DNA of 26,677 nucleotides. Origin: a virus. The DNA is taken from positions 1-26,677 of the IMG/VR virus record IMGVR_UViG_3300048121_000720; one strand, 5' to 3'. The notes beneath the pieces are model-generated. The model was not told the DNA's origin. It did no database searches and saw nothing but the letters and a program-made list of their open reading frames with translations. The position numbers and the translations under genes are program-made. Positions 1 through 5,086 of the stretch are shown here, piece by piece. Within the stretch, counting starts at the first letter, position 1. The number at the start of each line of letters is the position of its first letter.

Positions 1-97
1 ACGATTCACGCTCTAGGCGTGTGATGCGCTCTAGGTCGGACAGGTGAACCCTGCCAATGATCGTATGTAGCAGGTCTGCAAGTTGGTAGTTGGTCAT
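1..97 (-). CDS. Hypothetical protein, C-terminus beyond window edge
   Basis: An open frame of 32 codons starts with ATG at 97 and runs leftward off the window. The protein begins MTNYQLADLLHTIIGRVHL and continues with Leu/Glu/Arg-rich, probably helical sequence. Its ATG overlaps the TGA of the upstream gene in an ATGA junction. The upstream pair in this operon has the same junction, so translational coupling is likely. No strong Shine-Dalgarno site precedes it. No family is recognised and the function is unknown. Confidence 0.6.
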   Translation of the reverse strand, partial: MTNYQLADLLHTIIGRVHLSDLERITRLERES

Positions 98-369
98 ACG
101 ACACCATCCATTGAAATGATCTTAAAGTCTCCATTGTGCGCCAAGGGACGCTCGCCAGCCTCGAACACGTAGAACACGCGCTCGTCGTCCATCAGTTGAT
201 CGAATTCCTCTACAGTCAGCCTACGATCAGCGACCGCGATCCGTCCATGGTAAACCATAGAGGGCATGTCACGCCACACGTAGGACACGTCGATGATGCT
301 TGCTAGTTTTGTCATGGTTTCACCCCTCAAGTGACGCTGGAGCGCCACGGTTCGTTGTAACTGGTTCAT
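94..369 (-). CDS. Small acidic phage protein of unknown function
   Basis: A 91-residue soluble protein with no membrane segment or recognised motif; the C-terminal half is acidic around the stretch EEFDQLMDDERVFYVFEAGE. Two starts are plausible. The ATG at 369 overlaps the previous stop (ATGA) and follows a good GGAGG site. The in-frame ATG at 315 (Met19) follows its own GAGGGGT site about 6 bases upstream and would give a 73-residue protein. Both could be used. It ends in an ATGA overlap with the next leftward gene. Members of this operon look like early accessory genes, but I cannot assign a role. Confidence 0.7.
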   Translation of the reverse strand: MNQLQRTVALQRHLRGETMTKLASIIDVSYVWRDMPSMVYHGRIAVADRRLTVEEFDQLMDDERVFYVFEAGERPLAHNGDFKIISMDGVV

Positions 370-566
370 TGGTCAACCTCCACCTCGTCAGCGGTCGCCA
401 GACCTGCGTCGAGCGCCTGCTGTGCCAGCCTAGGGCACAGGTACAACAACAGTACCTCACGTGGTATCAGGTCGAGCATATCCCACAGCCCTCCTGTTGA
501 ACCCGTGTTTATGTCGATCTCAATTTGATCAGTTATCAGTTCGAGTAGTTTATCGCTGTGCATCAT
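366..566 (-). CDS. Small hypothetical phage protein
   Basis: A 66-residue Leu/Asp-rich, probably helical protein beginning MMHSDKLLELITDQIEIDI. The first ATG (566) directly abuts the TAA stop of the ASCH gene. A GGAGA site sits 5 bases before the first ATG and 8 bases before the second (563), so the second Met is an equally likely start. It ends in an ATGA overlap with the next gene. No domain is recognised; the protein is one member of a compact leftward operon of small genes. Confidence 0.7.
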   Translation of the reverse strand: MMHSDKLLELITDQIEIDINTGSTGGLWDMLDLIPREVLLLYLCPRLAQQALDAGLATADEVEVDQ

Positions 567-914
567 TTAATTCTCCAGTCTAAATTGTGATTTAAAGGGT
601 TCCGCTCGCTTCGGGGTTTTAAACGCTTCTGCCTCGGAAACAACCCAAGCAAAACAGCGCCTGCGGTTTTCATAATGGAAAACGCTGTCAGGTTCGACTC
701 TATGCGCCGCGCTGTCGCTGTCAAATTCTTGGGCTGATGCGTATCGCTTCGACCCCTTAAATTTAACCCTGCCGATAATTTGGCGGTCTTCGGTTTGAAC
801 CTGCAACCATTCATCTATGAAACGCTGGGGTAGGTTAAACGTAGCAGTCTCAATTGTTTTTCGACCTTCAACCACTAATTGCGCCCATGGTTGCCTAATA
901 TAGATTTTCGCCAT
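567..914 (-). CDS. ASCH-domain protein
   Basis: A 115-residue protein, the usual size of a stand-alone ASCH (ASC-1 homology) domain. It shows the N-terminal signature YIRQPWAQLVVEGRKTIE (residues 5-22), including the G-x-K-x-x-E motif (G17, K19, E22). A later strand, around IIGRVKFKG, and the C-terminal FAWVVSEAEAF stretch match the beta-barrel core seen in this family. ASCH proteins bind RNA or nucleotides, and E. coli YqfB hydrolyses N4-acetylcytidine. In this protein the Arg that often follows the conserved Glu is replaced by Ala, so activity on a modified nucleoside is only an inference. AAGAGGG lies just upstream of the start, and the stop abuts the next gene. A role in handling modified nucleotides or host RNA during early infection is possible but unproven. 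Confidence 0.75.
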   Translation of the reverse strand: MAKIYIRQPWAQLVVEGRKTIETATFNLPQRFIDEWLQVQTEDRQIIGRVKFKGSKRYASAQEFDSDSAAHRVEPDSVFHYENRRRCFAWVVSEAEAFKTPKRAEPFKSQFRLEN

Positions 915-951
915 TGTTTACCCTCTTACTTGTGTTCATAAATCTTATACA

Positions 952-1158
952 TCATTTCACCCCTTTAATCAGCCCGTCCTGCATTGTGACCTGCGCGAAG
1001 AACTCGCGCCCGATGCCTGTGATGTGCGGTCGATTTGCACCCACCAGCACGCCGTCGCGCAAGTACTCTGCACCGAAAACCGATGTTTCGATGTACTGCA
1101 AAGGTTTACCAATATTTTCTTTTAGTTCCTTTTTTGATTTGTAAACGAATACTAACAT
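952..1158 (-). CDS. Small hypothetical phage protein
   Basis: A 68-residue protein starting MLVFVYKSKKELKENIGKP. The ATG at 1158 is preceded by GAAGGG at good spacing. The sequence is mixed alpha/beta with no Cys, signal peptide or membrane span. Its second half (VGANRPHITGIGREFFAQVT) looks like a small globular fold. It lies between the 174-residue gene and the ASCH gene in the leftward operon. No function can be given. Confidence 0.7.
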   Translation of the reverse strand: MLVFVYKSKKELKENIGKPLQYIETSVFGAEYLRDGVLVGANRPHITGIGREFFAQVTMQDGLIKGVK

Positions 1159-1168
1159 GTTAAACCCT

Positions 1169-1693
1169 TCAAAAATTGTAATCGTAAAACTTCACTGCGC
1201 GATCGTTGACCTTGTGGCGCCCGTGCGCGCTGTGAAAATATCCATCGATGCGTTTCCGTGCCCTTATTATAGGCGCTTCTGGGTCGCTGGTGATGAACCA
1301 CCGCTGATCGTGCTGGTTCGCTACATGACGGGAAAACCCGCCTACCTGTACCTCAGGTTTCCAATCAGGATCCACCTCGGCGCGCATGGCGCGGACCTCG
1401 ATCGTCTTGTCGGACACCCATCGAACTATTTCGTACGGGTTAACGTCACTGTACCCTTGCTGATTTGCATAGCGCATGCGCTCTCTGAATGGCGTGTGAT
1501 CGTCGTTGTAGGCGCGTAGTAGTTCCACGGCTTCGCGCTTGGTCCTATAGGTGCCACCGAAAGTGGGTCCATGCCCATAGACTCGCATGATCAGCCACGA
1601 TCCGCGATCGTTGACGATGGAATATTGGCTGAGCATGTCACGCATGTAGCCCGTCGCATGATAGATGCCCTTGGCAGTCTTGGTGATTTTCAT
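1169..1693 (-). CDS. Conserved phage protein with NPYEIVRWVSDKTIEVR motif
   Basis: A 174-residue soluble protein. The central segment (about residues 86-112) contains the motif NPYEIVRWVSDKTIEVRAM followed by DPDWKPE, and the chain ends in VKFYDYNF. These blocks resemble an uncharacterised protein family recurrent in phages. That comparison is from memory and not from a search. The N-terminal third, with GSWLIMRVYG and a GPTFGGTYRTKREAVELLRAYN stretch, looks like a separate small module that could bind nucleic acid or another ligand. An AGAAGGA site lies 8 bases before the ATG. It is the second gene of the leftward operon. No enzymatic residues are recognisable. Confidence 0.75.
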   Translation of the reverse strand: MKITKTAKGIYHATGYMRDMLSQYSIVNDRGSWLIMRVYGHGPTFGGTYRTKREAVELLRAYNDDHTPFRERMRYANQQGYSDVNPYEIVRWVSDKTIEVRAMRAEVDPDWKPEVQVGGFSRHVANQHDQRWFITSDPEAPIIRARKRIDGYFHSAHGRHKVNDRAVKFYDYNF

Positions 1694-1711
1694 GATGATG
1701 GTCCTTCTGGT

Positions 1712-2401
1712 TTAGTGCATGGGGTAGACGATGACCTGAACCGCTGGATCGGCACAGGCGGTACATGAGCCACACTTGGCGTTGCCTGCGACCGCAGGGC
1801 ATACCTTGGCGCTGATACCTTGATCATGCAAGGATCGCACGAAGGTGATCGCCTGCGAGCTATGGGCGCGCTTGTTTTTGCCACGTGCCAGCTTGTCACC
1901 CTTGATCGCGCATGAAGCCACGTGACCCGCGTTGAGAACCTTTGGCAGGTTTTGCACATTGGATGCGACCGAAACCCGTGGCATGAACCCTGCATCCTTG
2001 AGGGTATCGGCTTTGCCCAAGGTTTCCGTAGGGAAATGGACCCTTGAATGATCCAAGGATCCCGCGATTGTCTTCAGCGCTGAGCGCTCATGGTCATCTA
2101 GAACCGCAGGGATCGAACCGAAGGCGGCAAAGCGCACCCATGGTGCACCCGCGAGCTTTGCGAGCGCCTTGGGCTTCGTGAGCGCGCTCAGGTAGGCGCC
2201 TATGCTTGATTCCTTGCGCTCAAGGTTGATCGTGATCGATGGCTTCATGGCTTCGGTGGTGATGGCATAGCATCCATTGCCCTTGAGTGGACACGAGTCA
2301 TCGCAGTGCTTGCCACCCGATGTGGTGAAATTGACGGTTACTGATCCGCTGATCCCTTTGCCATAGGATCCGATTAGAGTGCCAAAGGTCTTGTCTTGCA
2401 T
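1712..2401 (-). CDS. GP88-like cysteine-rich phage protein, function unknown
   Basis: A 229-residue protein. The start at 2401 is chosen because AAGGGG precedes it at 8 bases; an upstream in-frame Met at 2452 has no such support and would extend into the control region. The N-terminal part has SYGKGISGSVTVNF followed by C33, C37 and C44 (C-x3-C-x6-C, ending CYA). The C-terminus has C201, C210, C213 and C216 (C-x8-C-x2-C-x2-C) before a final VYPMH. This layout is like phage GP88-type proteins, whose function is not established. The Cys spacing suggests a bound metal or iron-sulfur centre, perhaps a distant radical-SAM relative, but the canonical CxxxCxxC motif is absent. It is the first gene of the leftward operon, so it is probably expressed early. 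Confidence 0.75.
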   Translation of the reverse strand: MQDKTFGTLIGSYGKGISGSVTVNFTTSGGKHCDDSCPLKGNGCYAITTEAMKPSITINLERKESSIGAYLSALTKPKALAKLAGAPWVRFAAFGSIPAVLDDHERSALKTIAGSLDHSRVHFPTETLGKADTLKDAGFMPRVSVASNVQNLPKVLNAGHVASCAIKGDKLARGKNKRAHSSQAITFVRSLHDQGISAKVCPAVAGNAKCGSCTACADPAVQVIVYPMH

Positions 2402-2515
2402 GTGTATAACCCCTTGTGGTTGAGGGCACCACCGTGGCACCCATGCCCACACTATGCAGGATCCGTGCCAAGTGCCAAAAGCATCACTTTTGAAGACAAA
2501 GGTATTCAGTTTTAC

Positions 2516-2543
2516 CTTATATCAGCAGGTGCTTATGTTTCAC
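2516..2543 (-). promoter_or_regulatory. Candidate leftward promoter (weak)
   Basis: On the minus strand, GTGAAA and TATAAG are separated by 16 bases and a TG lies one base before the -10, as in an extended -10 element. It would transcribe the GP88-like gene with a leader of roughly 110 bases. The match is much poorer than the three rightward promoters. The -35 lies against the CACCATGGTG palindrome at 2541-2550, which could act as an operator. Confidence 0.3.
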
Positions 2544-2593
2544 CATGGTGCACAATGGCACCACATGGGTGCAAGAATCACCACAATGGTGCA
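2541..2593. repeat. Phased ATGG/GGTGC repeats and a 10-bp palindrome
   Basis: CACCATGGTG at 2541-2550 is a perfect palindrome. ATGG-centred units (ATGGTGCA, ATGGCACC, ATGGGTGC, ATGGTGCA) recur at about 2545, 2555, 2565 and 2586, that is, at about 10, 10 and 21 bases. Further GTGGCACC/GGCACC units lie at about 2427-2441. The one-turn spacing puts them on the same DNA face, as expected of protein-binding sites (operators or iterons). Confidence 0.55.
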
Positions 2594-2596
2594 GCC

Positions 2597-2750
2597 TGTG
2601 GATAACTCAAGGGTTCTGTGGATAACTATTCAGGCTGTGGATAACTTGGGATAACGTAGGTGGTCCAATGGGGACCTACACTGACCCTCACATGTTATCC
2701 CCACGTTATCCACAACCCCTTGAGTGTACCTGTGTGTAACCTGTGGATAA
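2597..2750. repeat. DnaA-box cluster (five perfect 9-mers)
   Basis: TGTGGATAA, the complement of the consensus DnaA box TTATCCACA, occurs at 2597-2605, 2617-2625, 2636-2644 and 2742-2750. TTATCCACA itself occurs at 2706-2714. A one-mismatch copy (TTATCCCCA) lies at 2695-2703 and a two-mismatch copy at 2646-2654. Four copies share the longer 12-mer CTGTGGATAACT. Start-to-start spacings of 20, 19, 10 and 11 bases are near multiples of the helical turn. By simple counting, about 0.2 perfect boxes would be expected by chance in the whole window on both strands. The cluster is therefore functional sequence, most likely a DnaA- or iteron-dependent origin. Confidence 0.85.
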
Positions 2751-2781
2751 CTCGATAGTGTTGTTTTTTGGAGACACTTAA

Positions 2782-2829
2782 GGGTACACGGGGGGGTGGG
2801 AAGCCTGGAGTGTATTCTCATGTGTACCC
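2782..2829. repeat. Inverted repeat GGGTACAC / GTGTACCC
   Basis: Perfect 8-base arms at 2782-2789 and 2822-2829 flank a 32-base spacer that contains a run of seven G. A related TGTACC half-site occurs near 2725. It sits between the DnaA boxes and the 10-bp tandem repeats. It could be an operator pair or a structural element of the origin; it is not followed by a T-tract, so it is not a terminator. Confidence 0.5.
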
Positions 2830-2880
2830 GCCCAGATACAAAAAAGTAGGATTTTAGAACCCTTAGGTCCCCTAAGAAAA

Positions 2881-2920
2881 CTCAAGTAATTCTCAAGCCT
2901 TCTCAAGCCCTCTCAAGCAC
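2881..2920. repeat. Four tandem 10-bp repeats (TCTCAAGC type)
   Basis: Units CTCAAGTAAT, TCTCAAGCCT, TCTCAAGCCC and TCTCAAGCAC follow each other at exactly 10-base steps, sharing CTCAAG. They lie between the DnaA boxes and the AT-rich stretch, where origin-specific recognition or unwinding repeats are found in bacterial and plasmid origins. A short CTTAGG/CCTAAG hairpin at 2862-2876 precedes them. Confidence 0.7.
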
Positions 2921-3029
2921 CATTAAGTTATTGATTTCTTTGATTAAACTTATGTATTCGATAGATTTTATCAATAGGTTAATTAGGGACAGATTAGTGT
3001 TGTAAAAAAGTAACAACTAAAGAAAACTC
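2921..3029. other. AT-rich segment, candidate unwinding element of an origin
   Basis: GC content is 16/60 in 2941-3000 and 16/60 in 3001-3060, against roughly half in neighbouring DNA. With the adjacent phased repeats and DnaA boxes, the order box cluster - tandem repeats - AT-rich stretch matches the architecture of DnaA-dependent origins. No gene of plausible length and ribosome site is present anywhere in 2402-3204. Confidence 0.55.
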
Positions 3030-3058
3030 TTGACAACTCAGGATTTTTGTGCTATAAT
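3030..3058 (+). promoter_or_regulatory. Consensus sigma70 promoter for the terminase/portal operon
   Basis: TTGACA (3030-3035), a 17-base spacer and TATAAT (3053-3058), with TG one base before the -10 (extended -10). This is a perfect match to the E. coli-type consensus. Transcription should start near 3065 and run into terS and downstream genes. Its edge position in the candidate origin makes coupling of replication and late transcription possible. Confidence 0.9.
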
Positions 3059-3064
3059 TATAAG

Positions 3065-3204
3065 TATATAAAGACACAAACACGAGAAACCATATAACAC
3101 CTAGTGAGATAATTCTTTGGTTAGTAATCTTTATGAACACTAACCTAAATATACAAACTCGTGTATAGCCTTAAGTTGCCCCTTAAGAGAACTAAGAGAG
3201 ATTT
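3065..3204 (+). promoter_or_regulatory. Structured 5' leader of terS
   Basis: The expected leader is about 140 bases, much longer than the other two promoters' leaders. It holds nested inverted repeats: outer ACACGAG (3080-3086) with CTCGTGT (3158-3164), and inner GGTTAGT (3119-3125) with ACTAACC (3139-3145). An 11-codon ATG frame starts in the inner loop at 3133 and ends at the outer arm. CCTTAAG is repeated at 3169 and 3181. A translational or antitermination control element is possible. Confidence 0.45.
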
Positions 3205-3585
3205 ATGTCTGAAGAAAAAAGAAAAATTGGAAGACCTCCTAAGAATGAGTTGTCTGCCAATACTAAACGAAATGCTGTAGGTCGCCCTAAAGGTGATGCT
3301 GCAATCATTAATGAATATAAAGCTAGGATGTTGTCTAGCCCTAAGTCAAGGAAGGTCTTAGATGCCATCTTTGATGCAGCTCTAGATAACGAACATAAGA
3401 ACCAAGCTGCTGCTTGGAAATTGGTTGTCGATCGTATTCTTCCCGTGTCTGCCTTTGAGCAGGACATAGTTAAGCAAGGTGGTAGGTCTGCTATACAGAT
3501 CAACATTACTGGTTTAGGAGCGAGCGTTACCGAGGAGCCTGAGATCGTTGAGGATGTGACTGACGTGGAGATCAAAGATGAGTGA
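3205..3585 (+). CDS. terS: Terminase small subunit
   Basis: A 126-residue protein directly before, and overlapping by 8 bases, the large terminase gene, which is the standard position and size for the DNA-recognition subunit of the packaging motor. It starts MSEEKRKIGRPPKNE and carries two GRP-type basic motifs (GRPPK at about 9-13 and GRPKGD at about 27-32) resembling AT-hook cores. The middle is helical (KARMLSSPKSRKVLDAIFDAAL) and the tail is acidic. It would bind the packaging start site and feed DNA to the large subunit. The ATG is preceded only by a weak AAGAGAG site. Assignment rests on context plus remembered resemblance to small terminases of T7-like and marine podoviruses. Confidence 0.8.
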   Translation: MSEEKRKIGRPPKNELSANTKRNAVGRPKGDAAIINEYKARMLSSPKSRKVLDAIFDAALDNEHKNQAAAWKLVVDRILPVSAFEQDIVKQGGRSAIQINITGLGASVTEEPEIVEDVTDVEIKDE

Positions 3586-4831
3586 CCTTAACATCCAACT
3601 GCTCCCTTGGCAACAAGAGGTCTGGAACGACAAGCACCGATTTAAGGTCGTTGCTGCAGGTCGTCGTACAGGCAAGTCTCGCTTAGCAGCCTATTTGTTG
3701 ATCCTTAATGCTCTACAGACAGACAAAGGCCACGTATTTTACGTAGCGCCTACACAAGGGCAGGCACGGGACATTATGTGGCAAACGCTACTTGAGGTTG
3801 GTCATTCGGTCATCTCAGGTTCACACATAAACAACTTACAAGTTAAACTTGTGAACGGAGCCAAAATTAGTCTTAAGGGTGCTGATAGACCTGAGACCAT
3901 GCGCGGTGTGTCGTTGAAGTTTTTGGTAATGGACGAATATGCGGACATGAAGCCTGAGGTCTGGGAACAGATCTTACGTCCTGCATTGGCTGACCAAAAG
4001 GGTTCTGCGTTATTCATTGGTACACCTATGGGTAGGAATCATTTTTATGATCTCTACCAGCACGGTCTAAAAAATGAAGATCCAACCTTTGCGTCATTCC
4101 ATTTTACTTCATTTGACAATCCATTGTTGGACCCTAATGAGATCGAAGCTGCCAAGAAGAGTATGTCTTCCTTTAGTTTCCGTCAGGAATTCATGGCATC
4201 CTTTGAAGCTCAGGGTGGTGAACTGTTTAAAGAAGAATGGATTAAATTCGATGAAGATGAACCTGACGATGGTGATTATTATATTGCTATCGACTTGGCC
4301 GGTTTTGAAGATGAGGGAGCTACAGGCGTTAAGAATAAACGACTGGACAGTACAGCAATCTCTGTCGTTAAGGTGAATGACAAAGGCTGGTACGTTAAAG
4401 AGATTATCTACGGTCGTTGGGACGTTAAGAAAACAGCACAGAAGATCTTCAATGCCGTCAAAGACTATGAACCAAATGCTGTCGGTATCGAGAAAGGCAT
4501 TGCTCGTCAAGCTGTTATGCCTTACCTTTCTGACATCATGCGCCGTACACAAACCTTCTTTAGAGTCGATGAGCTGTCTCATGGAAACAAAAAGAAAACA
4601 GACAGGGTTGTCTGGGCACTGCAGGGTAGATTTGAGAATGGATACGTTACGTTGAACAAGGGCGAGTGGAACAACGAGTTTTTGGACCAGTTGTTTCAGT
4701 TTCCCAACAAGCTGGTGCATGATGACTTAATTGACTCGTTATCGTACATCGAACAATTAGCCAAGGTTTCTTATGTTGCTGACTTTGAGGAAGACGACTG
4801 GGAACCTATGGATACTGTAGCAGGATGGTAA
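3578..4831 (+). CDS. terL: Terminase large subunit (packaging ATPase/nuclease)
   Basis: A 417-residue motor protein that pumps DNA into the procapsid and cuts concatemers. Walker A is AGRRTGKS (27-34), Walker B FLVMDE (115-120) and the coupling motif GTP (148-150). The RNase H-like nuclease half shows Asp in YYIAIDLAG (D239), Glu in AVGIEKG (E305) and Asp residues in HDDLIDSLSY (D382, D383, D386), so both active sites are intact. It is short for a large terminase but contains both domains. The ATG follows GGAG at 7 bases inside terS. Confidence 0.95.
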   Translation: MSDLNIQLLPWQQEVWNDKHRFKVVAAGRRTGKSRLAAYLLILNALQTDKGHVFYVAPTQGQARDIMWQTLLEVGHSVISGSHINNLQVKLVNGAKISLKGADRPETMRGVSLKFLVMDEYADMKPEVWEQILRPALADQKGSALFIGTPMGRNHFYDLYQHGLKNEDPTFASFHFTSFDNPLLDPNEIEAAKKSMSSFSFRQEFMASFEAQGGELFKEEWIKFDEDEPDDGDYYIAIDLAGFEDEGATGVKNKRLDSTAISVVKVNDKGWYVKEIIYGRWDVKKTAQKIFNAVKDYEPNAVGIEKGIARQAVMPYLSDIMRRTQTFFRVDELSHGNKKKTDRVVWALQGRFENGYVTLNKGEWNNEFLDQLFQFPNKLVHDDLIDSLSYIEQLAKVSYVADFEEDDWEPMDTVAGW

Positions 4832-4832
4832 T

Positions 4833-4979
4833 ATGAAAAAAGGTCTGTACGCTAACATACACGCCAAACGTAAACGCATTGCTGAAGGCAGTGGTGAGAA
4901 AATGCGTAAACCCGGAACCAAAGGTGCTCCTACGGCTAAGGCGTTTAAACAAGCAGCTAAGAAACCAAAGAAAGGTTAA
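4833..4979 (+). CDS. Small Lys-rich conserved phage protein (48 aa)
   Basis: A 48-residue, strongly basic protein starting MKKGLYANIHAKRKRIAEG, followed by a segment rich in Lys, Pro, Gly and Ala. The start is one base after the terL stop, with AGGA upstream. This short basic protein is, to my recollection, common next to the portal or terminase in phages. Its charge suggests binding to nucleic acid or the acidic portal, but the role is unknown. It belongs to a set of three tiny genes placed between the packaging motor and the portal. Confidence 0.75.
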   Translation: MKKGLYANIHAKRKRIAEGSGEKMRKPGTKGAPTAKAFKQAAKKPKKG

Positions 4980-4981
4980 CC

Positions 4982-5086
4982 ATGGCAACTAAGAAAATTA
5001 TGTTCAAACCTTGTGCTGGATGTCCTACACCCGCTAAGTGCAAGAAAGCAGGTAAGTGTCTCATGAAGGCTAAGAAAAATGGCTAA
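4982..5086 (+). CDS. Tiny Cys/Lys-rich protein (34 aa), possible zinc knuckle
   Basis: A 34-residue protein with four Cys at positions 11, 14, 20 and 26 (C-x2-C-x5-C-x5-C) among ten Lys. It begins MATKKIMFKPCAGCPTPAKC. AAAGG precedes the ATG by about 7 bases, and the gene overlaps the next by 8 bases, so the reading frame is embedded in a coupled series. The Cys spacing fits a small metal-binding knuckle. It may bind DNA or fold onto a virion component. I recognise no named family. Confidence 0.7.
   Translation: MATKKIMFKPCAGCPTPAKCKKAGKCLMKAKKNG

Noticed and set aside
688-700. tRNA-like T-loop (GGTTCGACTC); another on the minus strand near 2110
   Set aside because: Flanking bases do not form the T-stem or acceptor stem, and both lie inside coding genes. 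I see no tRNA in the window.
1157-1519. 120-codon + strand frame opposite the 174-residue leftward gene
   Set aside because: The leftward gene has a good ribosome site and conserved-looking motifs; the + frame has neither.
2454-2654. 66-codon + strand frame (and a minus-strand frame at 2630-2821) in the 2.4-2.8 kb block
   Set aside because: They consist of translated DnaA boxes and phased repeats, have no convincing ribosome site and overlap each other on opposite strands. Non-coding control DNA explains them better.
2862-2876. CTTAGG/CCTAAG hairpin as a terminator
   Set aside because: Only 6 bp with a 3-base loop and no T-tract on either side; no upstream gene on the + strand needs it.
2881-2920. 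Possible CRISPR-like array
   Set aside because: Units are 10 bases with no unique spacers, so it is a tandem origin-type repeat and not CRISPR.
4109-4720. 203-codon minus-strand frame inside terL
   Set aside because: Lies wholly within the terminase with both active sites intact; no recognisable family.
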